A stretch of 20,793 nt of DNA from JAAZMA01 sp964564325 (GTDB lineage: Bacteria; Bacillota; Clostridia; Tissierellales; Tepidimicrobiaceae), in NCBI GenBank assembly GCA_964564325.1, contig CAZMBD010000035.1, forward strand, positions 1-20,793. The letters run 5' to 3'. The stretch's first letter is position 1. Every line of letters starts with the position of its first letter. The notes under the pieces were generated by a model, which made no database searches, had not been told where the DNA came from, and saw only the letters and a list, made by a program, of their open reading frames with translations. Below are positions 6,421 to 15,028 of this stretch, in pieces. The position numbers were made by a program, and so were the translations under genes.

Positions 6421-9400
6421 ATGGCAAATTTTAGAGATTTGGACAATTTGGAGGTTTTACATCGTAATAGATTAGATAGTAGGGCATATTTTATGTCTTA
6501 TGGTGATATAGATTCTGCCCTTACTTTTGAAAGGGGAAGAGCAAAGGGCTTTAAACTTCTGAATGGAATGTGGAAGTTTCAATATTTAAGTACTCCAGAA
6601 GAGTCTTCAGAAGATTTTTATGAAGAAAATTTTGATGCAAGTAATTGGGATGATATTAGGGTTCCTGGAAATTGGCAATTGCAAGGATATGGTTATCCTC
6701 ATTATACAGATTTAATATATCCTTTCCCTGTTGATCCACCGAGAGTCCCGTCAGAAAATCCTACTGGTTGTTATAGAAGAAATTTTTATATACCTGAGGA
6801 TTGGAGTGGCCTTCAAGTGTTGCTTAGATTTGAGGGGGCAGACAGTGGATTTCATCTTTGGGTAAATGGGAAGGAAGTCGGTTATAGTCAAGGAAGTAGA
6901 ATGCCTTCAGAGTTTGATATTACTCCATATATAAATATTGGTGAAAATATTTTAGCTGTGAGAGTTTATCAATGGACAGATGGCAGTTATTTAGAAGATC
7001 AAGATATGTGGTGGCTAAGTGGCATATTTAGAGATGTGGCACTAATTGCTAGGGATAATGTTCATATTAATGATTTTTTTATAAAGACTGATTTAGATGA
7101 AAACTATGAAAATGGAATGTTAAATATAGAAACTGTATTAGAAAATGTTAATTCCAATGATGAAGAGGGATATAAAGTAGAATATATTTTACAAGATGAA
7201 AATATATTGAAAACAAAAGAAACAGTAACAAATATAAATGTAACTGCAAATTCTACAAGTACAATTACAACAAAAATACCAGTAAATAAGCCTAATAAAT
7301 GGTCTGCAGAAACTCCATATTTATATGATCTTCTTATAATCCTTAAGGATTGTAATGATAATGTTTTAGAAGTTGTACCTACAAAAGTAGGCTTTAGAAC
7401 TATAAAAGTAGAAAATGGCAATTTCCTTGTAAATGGCGTACCTATAATGTTAAAGGGTGTTAATCGTCATGAAGTGCATCCTGATTTAGGAAGGGCTGTG
7501 CCTTTTCACGCTATGGAAGAAGATGTAATATTAATGAAAAAGCATAATATAAATGCAGTTCGTACTGCTCATTATCCAAATCATCCAAGATTTTATGAAC
7601 TTTGTGATAAATATGGATTATATGTTATAGATGAGACAGATTTAGAATGTCATGGATTTGAACTATTGGGTGATATTAGTGAAATAAGTGTGGATCCAAA
7701 ATGGGAAAAGGCCTATGTAGATAGAATTGAAAGAATGGTTGAAAGAGACAAAAACCACCCTTCTATTATAATGTGGTCATTGGGAAATGAATCGGGATTT
7801 GGTTCTAATTTTAAAGCTATGGCAGATTGGTGTCATAATAGAGATTGTACTCGATTAGTTCATTATGAAGGGGATTTTGACGTAGAAGTAGCAGATGTAG
7901 TAAGTACTATGTATTCTTCTCATGAAAGAATGGAGGAACATGGTAAAAAAGAAAATATGGATAAACCCCATATTCTTTGTGAATATGCCCATGCTATGGG
8001 AAATGGCCCTGGGGGACTTAAAGAGTATTGGGATATATTTTATAAATACAAAAGACTTCAAGGTGGATTTGTATGGGAATGGGTTGACCATGGTCTTAGA
8101 AGATATACAGAAGATGGTAGAGAATATTTTGCCTATGGTGGAGATTTTGGAGATGAACCAAATAATTCAAATTTCTGTTGTGATGGTTTGCTGATGCCAG
8201 ATAGAACTCCTACACCAGGTTTATTAGAATATAAAAAGATAATAGAACCTGTAAAGGTAGAAGAAGTAGATTTAGGAAAAGGCCAAGTAAAGATTAAAAA
8301 TATATATGATTTTATATCCTTAGATCATCTGAATTTACATTGGGATATTTCAGGGGATGGCAAAAAACTTCAAAGTGGAATATTGAATATGCCTAGTATT
8401 GAGCCTGGTAAAAGTAAAGTCCTTACAATACCTATTGATTTTAATAAAAAATATAAATTAAAAACAGATTTGTGGTTAAATATTCAATTTGTATTAGCTA
8501 AAGACACTGATTGGGCCAATAAAGGCCATGTAATTGCTTGGGAGCAGTTTAAATTACAAGATAATTATTCTAAAGAAATTTTTGCTACCAAAAAACATAT
8601 ATCTAGTTTAAATGTCAAGGAAGATTATAAATTTATAAATATTGAGGGATATAATTTTAATTTTGTATTCAACAAGATTAAAGGTCAAATTTGTAGTTGG
8701 AACTATGAAGGAGTAGATCTTTTAGGAGAAGGCCCTAAATTAAATCTTTGGAGAGCACCTATAGATAATGATATGTATGTAGTTAAACATTGGAAAGAGA
8801 AGGGGATTCATCAGATACAACATAGAATTGACAATGTAGAGACAAAGATAGATGAAACGCAAGTAAATATAAATGTAAAAACCCTTGTTTCTCCACCAAA
8901 TGGTGATTGGGCTATAGAATGTGAATATATCTATAAAATATCTGGCAGTGGCCATGTAGAACTATCTATAAAGGGAAATCCAAAGGGAAAACTTCCAGAG
9001 TCCTTCCCAAAGATTGGATTACAGATGAAATTACCCTATGAAATGTCAAGGGTAAAATGGTATGGAAGAGGTCCAGGAGAATCCTATATCGATAGTAAAG
9101 AGGCAAATCCTTTTGGAATATATAATAGCACCGTAGATGAATTATATACTCCTTATGTATATCCTCAAGATAATGGGAATAGAACTGATGTAAAATGGGT
9201 TTCCTTTACTGATGAAAGAGGAATGGGTTTTGTCACTATTGCTGAAGACAATCTTAATTTTAGTGCCCATTACTATACTACAGAGGATATAGAAAAGGCT
9301 AAGCATAGAACAGATCTTAAGAAAAGGGATTTAATAACGCTAAATATTGACTATAAACACCATGGCCTTGGCAGCAATAGTTGTGGACCAGTTCCACTAC

Positions 9401-9477
9401 CACAACATAGCTTGAAACCTAGGGATTTTACATTTAATATAAGCTGGAAACCTTGTTGTGAAGGAGAAAATCTATGA
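6421..9477 (+). CDS. lacZ: Beta-galactosidase, glycoside hydrolase family 2
   Basis: A 1018-residue protein of normal LacZ length, with no signal peptide, so cytoplasmic. It hydrolyses terminal beta-galactosides such as lactose. The N-terminal sugar-binding domain contains VPGNWQLQGYGYPHYTD and DSGFHLWVNG. The TIM-barrel core contains LKGVNRHEVHPDLGRA, the acid/base Glu457 in MWSLGNESGFG and the nucleophile Glu521 in ILCEYAHAMGNGPGG; the C-terminal domain contains RGPGESYIDSKE. The start ATG has AGGGGG eight bases upstream. It is the first gene of an operon with a GH63 enzyme (overlapping ATGA at 9474-9477) and a LacI-type regulator. The operator-like palindrome upstream suggests substrate induction. 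Confidence 0.95.
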   Translation: MANFRDLDNLEVLHRNRLDSRAYFMSYGDIDSALTFERGRAKGFKLLNGMWKFQYLSTPEESSEDFYEENFDASNWDDIRVPGNWQLQGYGYPHYTDLIYPFPVDPPRVPSENPTGCYRRNFYIPEDWSGLQVLLRFEGADSGFHLWVNGKEVGYSQGSRMPSEFDITPYINIGENILAVRVYQWTDGSYLEDQDMWWLSGIFRDVALIARDNVHINDFFIKTDLDENYENGMLNIETVLENVNSNDEEGYKVEYILQDENILKTKETVTNINVTANSTSTITTKIPVNKPNKWSAETPYLYDLLIILKDCNDNVLEVVPTKVGFRTIKVENGNFLVNGVPIMLKGVNRHEVHPDLGRAVPFHAMEEDVILMKKHNINAVRTAHYPNHPRFYELCDKYGLYVIDETDLECHGFELLGDISEISVDPKWEKAYVDRIERMVERDKNHPSIIMWSLGNESGFGSNFKAMADWCHNRDCTRLVHYEGDFDVEVADVVSTMYSSHERMEEHGKKENMDKPHILCEYAHAMGNGPGGLKEYWDIFYKYKRLQGGFVWEWVDHGLRRYTEDGREYFAYGGDFGDEPNNSNFCCDGLLMPDRTPTPGLLEYKKIIEPVKVEEVDLGKGQVKIKNIYDFISLDHLNLHWDISGDGKKLQSGILNMPSIEPGKSKVLTIPIDFNKKYKLKTDLWLNIQFVLAKDTDWANKGHVIAWEQFKLQDNYSKEIFATKKHISSLNVKEDYKFINIEGYNFNFVFNKIKGQICSWNYEGVDLLGEGPKLNLWRAPIDNDMYVVKHWKEKGIHQIQHRIDNVETKIDETQVNINVKTLVSPPNGDWAIECEYIYKISGSGHVELSIKGNPKGKLPESFPKIGLQMKLPYEMSRVKWYGRGPGESYIDSKEANPFGIYNSTVDELYTPYVYPQDNGNRTDVKWVSFTDERGMGFVTIAEDNLNFSAHYYTTEDIEKAKHRTDLKKRDLITLNIDYKHHGLGSNSCGPVPLPQHSLKPRDFTFNISWKPCCEGENL

Positions 9478-11549
9478 AAAATATTAGATATAAATTTAAA
9501 GATATAATAGATGTAAAAGGAGTTCCAACAAAGGCAGAACCTAATGATAATTTAGAAATAAATCCATTTTCAGACATGGGAGCATGGCATGCTTATCATC
9601 TTCCAAGAATAGAAGATAGAGATTATTATGGAGGATTTACAGGTCCACTATATATTGCACAAGAATATGGAATATGGTTAAGTAAATCCTTTAATCGCAT
9701 AAGAATATATGATGCTGAAAATGAAAAAGAAATCAAATTAGCTAATTGCAAAGAGCCTGAATTATCATATTATCCAGGATTATTAGTTCAAAAATATGAT
9801 ATGGAAGATTTTATTTTAATCCTTGAACTTAGGTTTGTAACCAATAGAACAGCCCTTGTAACTACAAAAATAAAAAACAAAACTAAAAAGGATTTGAATT
9901 TAAAACTTAAATGGGATGGGAAATTATTAGAATACTATAATGAAGAAGAAAATGAAGTTTTAAATACAAAATTAGAAACCTGTAAAAATGGAGTCAAGGT
10001 CAAGTTTCCAGATAAAAGTTGGATATATAATGCTTTTACCTCAAATGAAATGGAGTATCAAGTAATATATCCATTTCAGGTAGAAGTTAAAATTGCCGAT
10101 AATAAATATATGATTGAAATAGATCATATATTCATAGAACCTAAAAGAGAATACATTATAAATACAGCAAATACTTATACTTTTACTAAAGACGAAAGAG
10201 ATATAGAAAGTAAAAAAATAATAAATATACTTAAAGAGCCGTCCCTATATATTAAGGAAAATGAATTGAAATGGGAAAAATATCTTTCAAATGGTTTAAA
10301 AGGAAAAGACCCTAAATATGATAAATTAATTGTAAAAACAATAGAAACATTAATAACTAATTGGAGAAGTCCAGCTGGAGCAATAAAAAGAGATGGGATC
10401 ACTCCGTCAATGTCCTATAAGTGGTTTAATGGTATGTGGGCTTGGGATTCGTGGAAACAAGCAGTAGCAGTTACAAGCTTTGCACCAGAACTGGCGAAGG
10501 ACAATATTAGGGCAATTTTTGACTATCAAAAAGAAGATGGAATGATTATAGATGCCATCTTTTATAATAAAAATAGATATAATTATCCTGGGGAAAAAGG
10601 TACAAATTGGAATGAAAGAAACTCAAAGCCACCACTTGCAGCATGGGCAGTATGGGAGGTTTATAAAGTTACAAAAGATAAATCCTTTCTTAATGAAATG
10701 TATCCTAAACTTGTCAAATATCATGATTGGTGGTATATTGCCAGAGATAATGATAAAAATGGTATAGCTGAGTACGGAGCATCTGTAGATGTTTTAAATT
10801 TTACAGAAGAAGAAATAATAAAAGCTGCAGCTTGGGAAAGTGGCATGGATAATGCCGTTAGATTTGATATAGATTATGGAGTGAAGGTACTTAGAAATAT
10901 AGATGAAAAGGGAAAGGTTATTAGCTATTCTATTAATCAAGAATCGGTGGATTTGAACTCTTATCTTTATGCTGAAAAAAGATATCTAGGAGAAATTGCA
11001 AAAGTATTAAATAAAACTTCTGATGTAAATAAATACGAAAAAGAAGCAGAACATGTAAAGGATTTTATACAAAAGCATATGTTTGATGAAGAAACGGGTT
11101 TTTTTTATGATATAGATATTTCCACTAAAGAGCCACTTGTTAATAGAGGAAAGGGAATAGAAGGTGTTATTCCTCTTTGGGCAAGATTGGCCTCGGAAGA
11201 ACAAGTGGAAAATGTAAAAAATGTTTTAATTGATGAAAATAAATTTAATACAAAAGTTCCCTTTCCTACAGCTTCAAAGGATAATCCGAGATATAATCCA
11301 TCAAAATATTGGAGGGGGCCAGTTTGGCTTGATCAGGCATATTTTGCAATTATGGGTTTAAATTATAATGGATATGAAGATGAAGCCAGTAAATTAGCGA
11401 AGAAAATAGTTGAAAACATTGAAGGAAGTTTGGTAGAAGGTGAAGTTATAAGGGAAAATTATAATCCTGAAACTGGTGAAGGACTTCATTGTACAAATTT
11501 CAGTTGGTCTGCAGGAATATTATATTTATTATGCAGAGAATATTTATGA
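9474..11549 (+). CDS. GH63 family glycosidase, YgjK-like
   Basis: A 691-residue protein without signal peptide. An N-terminal beta-rich region contains MGAWHAYHLPRIED and YYGGFTGPLYIAQEYG. From about residue 290, an (alpha/alpha)6 barrel has GMWAWDSWKQAVA, WESGMDN (Asp459 as the likely general acid) and YWRGPVWLDQAYFAI, then ENYNPETGEG near the C-terminus (Glu661 as the likely general base). These features match GH63 enzymes of the Escherichia coli YgjK type, which cleave alpha-glucosides such as alpha-1,3-linked glucose; the true substrate is unknown. Its start overlaps the lacZ stop by four bases, implying coupled translation and a shared substrate containing both beta-galactosyl and alpha-glucosyl units, or two substrates met together. 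Confidence 0.82.
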   Translation: MKNIRYKFKDIIDVKGVPTKAEPNDNLEINPFSDMGAWHAYHLPRIEDRDYYGGFTGPLYIAQEYGIWLSKSFNRIRIYDAENEKEIKLANCKEPELSYYPGLLVQKYDMEDFILILELRFVTNRTALVTTKIKNKTKKDLNLKLKWDGKLLEYYNEEENEVLNTKLETCKNGVKVKFPDKSWIYNAFTSNEMEYQVIYPFQVEVKIADNKYMIEIDHIFIEPKREYIINTANTYTFTKDERDIESKKIINILKEPSLYIKENELKWEKYLSNGLKGKDPKYDKLIVKTIETLITNWRSPAGAIKRDGITPSMSYKWFNGMWAWDSWKQAVAVTSFAPELAKDNIRAIFDYQKEDGMIIDAIFYNKNRYNYPGEKGTNWNERNSKPPLAAWAVWEVYKVTKDKSFLNEMYPKLVKYHDWWYIARDNDKNGIAEYGASVDVLNFTEEEIIKAAAWESGMDNAVRFDIDYGVKVLRNIDEKGKVISYSINQESVDLNSYLYAEKRYLGEIAKVLNKTSDVNKYEKEAEHVKDFIQKHMFDEETGFFYDIDISTKEPLVNRGKGIEGVIPLWARLASEEQVENVKNVLIDENKFNTKVPFPTASKDNPRYNPSKYWRGPVWLDQAYFAIMGLNYNGYEDEASKLAKKIVENIEGSLVEGEVIRENYNPETGEGLHCTNFSWSAGILYLLCREYL

Positions 11550-11565
11550 TAATTGAGGTGTAAAT

Positions 11566-12582
11566 ATGGCTGTTACTATACGTGATGTGGCAGAAAAAGC
11601 TGGAGTTTCTGTTGCTACTGTATCTAGAGTAATAAATAATAATTATCCAGTAAAACATGAAACTAGAGAAAAAATAGAAAAGGCTATTGAGGAATTGGGT
11701 TATGTACCAAATGAAATAGCAAGGAGTTTGGTACTTAAAAGTACATCTAGTGTGGGGATAGTTGTGCCAGGTATTACTAATCTTTTTTTCCCTACAATAG
11801 TTGAACAAATAAATAGAATATTAGTAAGCAAGGGATTTACAATGTCTTTATATAGTACTGAAGGAGATCCAAAGATGGAGAAGGTGGTAATAGAAAGTAT
11901 TTTTTCAAGAAATATGGATGGTGTAATAGCTATTGACCCTTCAATTGAAAATCTAGAGAATGATTATTTTTCAGAACTATGTAAGAAAATCCCCACTATT
12001 ATTATCAATGGCAGCACCAATAAATATAATTGTAATTTTGTTTCATATGATGAAGAAGTGGGAACTAAAGAAGCTTTTCAATATTTACTAAAATTAGGCC
12101 ACAGGGAAATTAGTTTTGTTCGTGGAGATAGGAGCTTGTCTTACGATTTGAAGGAAAAATTATATAGACAATTTGTAAGAGATAATAATCTTAAATATGA
12201 AAATATAATATCTGTAGGCGATGGAAATAGCTTGCAAGTAGTTGAAAAAACGGAAGAAATATTTGAAAAACTTTTAGCTTCTAAAAATATGGGCACAGCT
12301 ATTTTTGCATGTAATGATTTAATGGCAGTGGGAATAATAAATGCTTGCAATAAGCTTAAAATTAGAATTCCTGAAGATATATCTGTAATTGGATTTGATA
12401 ATACACTACTTTCAAATATAACTCATCCTAAAATTACAACTGTAGATTTAAAAATGAATGAAATAGGAGAAATTGCAGCATTAGAATTAATTCATATGAT
12501 AAAAGAAAAGTCTACTAAAATTAGGAAAAATGTCTATGATACTAAATTAGTAATTAGAGAAAGCTGTAGAAAAAGAATATAA
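11566..12582 (+). CDS. LacI/GalR-family transcriptional repressor
   Basis: A 338-residue regulator of standard LacI length. The N-terminal helix-turn-helix and hinge helix are clear: TIRDVAEKAGVSVATVSRVIN, then YVPNEIARSLVLKST. The remainder is a periplasmic-binding-protein-like effector domain, with ACNDLMAVGIINA and ISVIGFDNTLLSNITHP near its end. It follows the GH63 gene by 16 bases with GAGGTG before the ATG, so it is the last gene of the operon. It probably senses a sugar from the two enzymes and binds the palindrome at 6371-6386, repressing its own operon until the substrate appears. Confidence 0.92.
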   Translation: MAVTIRDVAEKAGVSVATVSRVINNNYPVKHETREKIEKAIEELGYVPNEIARSLVLKSTSSVGIVVPGITNLFFPTIVEQINRILVSKGFTMSLYSTEGDPKMEKVVIESIFSRNMDGVIAIDPSIENLENDYFSELCKKIPTIIINGSTNKYNCNFVSYDEEVGTKEAFQYLLKLGHREISFVRGDRSLSYDLKEKLYRQFVRDNNLKYENIISVGDGNSLQVVEKTEEIFEKLLASKNMGTAIFACNDLMAVGIINACNKLKIRIPEDISVIGFDNTLLSNITHPKITTVDLKMNEIGEIAALELIHMIKEKSTKIRKNVYDTKLVIRESCRKRI

Positions 12583-12586
12583 ATAG

Positions 12587-12598
12587 GTGTCTTGACAC
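12587..12598. promoter_or_regulatory. Putative NiaR operator over the nadA promoter
   Basis: GTGTC-TT-GACAC is a perfect palindrome of 5-base arms around TT. It overlaps the -35 box (12592-12597), so a bound repressor would exclude RNA polymerase. NiaR (YrxA) is encoded at the end of this operon and represses NAD synthesis genes when niacin is available; assignment of the site to it is inference. Confidence 0.65.
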
Positions 12599-12620
12599 GT
12601 GTATCCACATTAGATATACT
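12592..12620 (+). promoter_or_regulatory. Strong sigma-A promoter of the nad operon
   Basis: TTGACA (12592-12597) and TATACT (12615-12620) are separated by 17 bases, almost the ideal arrangement. They lie just after the LacI-type gene and 34 bases before nadA. Confidence 0.8.
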
Positions 12621-12654
12621 TTATTTGATATTGAAATCTAAAGAGGTGGATAAA

Positions 12655-13560
12655 ATGAATATTGTAAAAGAAATAGAAAATTTAAAGAAAGAAAAAAATG
12701 CAATAATATTGGCCCATTATTATGTAGATGGTGAAATACAAGATATTGCAGATTATGTGGGAGACTCTTATGGTTTAAGTAAAATAGCTGCAGAAAATGA
12801 TAGGGATATAATAGTATTTTGTGGAGTAAGTTTTATGGGGGAAAGTGCTAAGATACTGAATCCAGAAAAAAAAGTTCTTTTAGCGGAATCAGAAGCTCAT
12901 TGTCCAATGGCTAATATGATTAGTGTAGAGGAAATAGAAAAGAAAAGATTAGAAAATAAAGATATATGTGTAGTTTCTTATGTAAACTCATCTGCTGAAA
13001 TTAAAGCATGTTCTGATATATGCGTTACTTCATCTAATGCATTGAAAATAGTAGAAAAGATAGAAGCTAAAGATATATTTTTTGTACCAGATAAAAATTT
13101 AGCAACATTTGTAAGCAAGAATCTACCAGATAAAAACATTATAATTCATGATGGCTTTTGTTATGTTCATAATTTAATAAATAGAAAAGTCATAGAAAAA
13201 GCTAAATTAGAACATCCTAAGGCTTTAGTTTTAGTTCATCCAGAATGTGATAGTGAGGTTTTTGAATTAGCAGATTATATTGGAAGTACTGCAGGAATTC
13301 TAAATTATGTGAAGAAGTCTTCAAATGATGAATTTATAATTTGTACTGAAAAGGGGATATTGCATCAACTTAAAAAAGAAAATCCAAATAAAAAATTCTA
13401 TTTAACAGATAGTGAACAAATCTGCAAGGATATGAAAAAAGTTAAATTAGAACAAATAAGAGATGTTTTAAAATATGAGGAAAATGAAATATTATTAGAA
13501 GATAGTATTATTGAAAGAGCTAGATTACCTTTAGAAAGAATGTTAGAATATTCGAAATAA
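12655..13560 (+). CDS. nadA: Quinolinate synthase A
   Basis: A 301-residue cytoplasmic enzyme that condenses iminoaspartate with dihydroxyacetone phosphate to quinolinate in de novo NAD synthesis. It shows ILAHYYVDGEIQDIADYVGDS at the start, then FCGVSFMGESAKIL, and VHPECDSEVFELADYIGST. The three Cys expected to hold the 4Fe-4S cluster are Cys56 (VFCGV), Cys169 (GFCYVH) and Cys257 (ICKDMK). ATG 12655 is chosen for AGAGGTGG a few bases upstream; the frame is open back to a TTG at 12592, but that triplet is part of the promoter. The cluster makes the enzyme oxygen-sensitive. nadC follows after 17 bases. Confidence 0.95.
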   Translation: MNIVKEIENLKKEKNAIILAHYYVDGEIQDIADYVGDSYGLSKIAAENDRDIIVFCGVSFMGESAKILNPEKKVLLAESEAHCPMANMISVEEIEKKRLENKDICVVSYVNSSAEIKACSDICVTSSNALKIVEKIEAKDIFFVPDKNLATFVSKNLPDKNIIIHDGFCYVHNLINRKVIEKAKLEHPKALVLVHPECDSEVFELADYIGSTAGILNYVKKSSNDEFIICTEKGILHQLKKENPNKKFYLTDSEQICKDMKKVKLEQIRDVLKYEENEILLEDSIIERARLPLERMLEYSK

Positions 13561-13577
13561 TATTGGAGGTAAAATAG

Positions 13578-14426
13578 ATGAAATGGTATAATAAAAATAA
13601 AATAGATAAGATTATAAATATGGCATTAGATGAAGATATTGGATATGAAGATATTTCTGTTAATTCTATATTTTTAGAAGAACAATATGCTAGAGTAAAA
13701 TTAATAGCAAAACAATCAGGTGTTTTAGCAGGGAGCTATGTTTTTGAAAGATGTTTTAAATTATTAGATGAAAGTGTAAATATAAAATTTTATAAAAAAG
13801 ATGGGGATATTTTTGAAAAACAAGATATATTAGCTACTGTAGAAGGAGATGTGCATTATATTTTAACTGGAGAACGAACTGCTTTAAATTTCCTTCAAAG
13901 AATGTGTGGTGTAGCAACATATACTAGGAAAATGGTAAATCAGCTAAAGGGAACGGGCATACAGGTATTGGATACGAGGAAGACGAGTCCAAATTTTAGG
14001 ATTTTTGAAAAATACGCAGTTAAGGTAGGAGGAGGCAAAAATCATAGATATAATTTATCAGATTTAGTACTACTAAAGGATAACCATATAGCAGCAGCTG
14101 GTGGAATAGACAATGCAGTAAGAAGGGTAAGAGAATATACTCCATATATTAAGATTATAGAAGCAGAAGTAGAAAATCTAGATATGGTCAAAGAAGCACT
14201 AGATTGTAAAGTGGATATTATTATGCTGGACAATATGAGTATTGAAGAGATAGAAGAAGCCATTAAAATAATTGACAAGAAAGCTGTAATCGAATGTTCA
14301 GGGAACTTAACTCTGGAAAAAATGGAAGCCCTTCGAAAACTTGATATTGATTATATTTCTAGTGGTGCATTAACACATTCTAGTGGTATAATAGATTTAT
14401 CTTTAAAGGAATTAGAATTGCTATAA
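13578..14426 (+). CDS. nadC: Nicotinate-nucleotide diphosphorylase (carboxylating)
   Basis: A 282-residue enzyme of normal length that converts quinolinate and phosphoribosyl pyrophosphate to nicotinate mononucleotide, the step after NadA. Signature segments are GERTALNFLQRMCGVATYT, LDTRKTSPNFR, KVGGGKNHRYNLSD, LLKDNHI, the phosphate-binding ECSGNLT, and ISSGALTHS near the end. TTGGAGG precedes the ATG. It is the middle gene of nadA-nadC-niaR; nadB, often placed between the two, is missing. Confidence 0.95.
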   Translation: MKWYNKNKIDKIINMALDEDIGYEDISVNSIFLEEQYARVKLIAKQSGVLAGSYVFERCFKLLDESVNIKFYKKDGDIFEKQDILATVEGDVHYILTGERTALNFLQRMCGVATYTRKMVNQLKGTGIQVLDTRKTSPNFRIFEKYAVKVGGGKNHRYNLSDLVLLKDNHIAAAGGIDNAVRRVREYTPYIKIIEAEVENLDMVKEALDCKVDIIMLDNMSIEEIEEAIKIIDKKAVIECSGNLTLEKMEALRKLDIDYISSGALTHSSGIIDLSLKELELL

Positions 14427-14438
14427 AAGGGTGATGCT

Positions 14439-14942
14439 ATGACTGTCAACAAAAGAAGACAAAAGATAATTCAAGTTTTAGAGGATACACATGATACTAT
14501 AACAGCTAGTGAACTAGGGGAAATGTTTGGAGTTTCGAGACAGGTTATAGTAAATGATATAGCTTTTATTAGGGAAATGGGACATGAAGTAATATCTACT
14601 AATAGAGGTTATTTGTTAAGAAAAGAAAAGGGTATTACAAAAGTCGTGAGAGTAACTCATGATTATAGTAGAACAAAAGAAGAATTGTATGCAATAGTAG
14701 ATGCTGGTGGAGAAGTTTTAGATGTATATGTAATGCACAATTTTTATGGGAAAATTTCTACAACACTTAATATTAGAAATCGAAAAGAAGTAGATGAATT
14801 TATATTTGAAATGGAAAATAAACAAATGAGTTATTTAAATTCTTTAACAAATGGGGTACATTTCCATACAATATGGGCAGAAAGCGAAAAGGATATTCAA
14901 ACTATAGAAAAAAGATTAGAAGAACTGGGTTTTATTTATTAA
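14439..14942 (+). CDS. niaR: Niacin-responsive repressor NiaR (YrxA family)
   Basis: A 167-residue transcription factor. The N-terminal winged helix (HTH_11) runs from RRQKIIQVLEDTHDTI through ELGEMFGVSRQVIVNDIAFI. From about residue 68 a 3H domain follows, with conserved His at VTHDYS (His74), VMHNFY (His100) and GVHFHT (His141, His143). In the Thermotoga homologue equivalent His and Glu residues bind a metal ion and the domain binds niacin. It starts 12 bases after nadC. It should sense nicotinic acid and repress NAD synthesis and niacin uptake genes, including its own operon through the palindrome at 12587-12598. Confidence 0.93.
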   Translation: MTVNKRRQKIIQVLEDTHDTITASELGEMFGVSRQVIVNDIAFIREMGHEVISTNRGYLLRKEKGITKVVRVTHDYSRTKEELYAIVDAGGEVLDVYVMHNFYGKISTTLNIRNRKEVDEFIFEMENKQMSYLNSLTNGVHFHTIWAESEKDIQTIEKRLEELGFIY

Positions 14943-15028
14943 AAAGTATTTTTCAATAAATATTTTTAGGGTATAAAGTGAATAAGACTTATTAGTAGGT
15001 ATAAAAATTAAATGGAGGGGATTGGAAA

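Noticed and set aside
11500..11808. 102-codon minus-strand ORF across the GH63 end and LacI start
   Set aside because: It runs antisense to two clear genes and its composition (Tyr, Ile, Asn rich) is typical of an AT-rich shadow frame.
12592..12654. TTG start for nadA at 12592
   Set aside because: The triplet is part of the TTGACA promoter box, and the family N-terminus and ribosome binding site fit ATG 12655.
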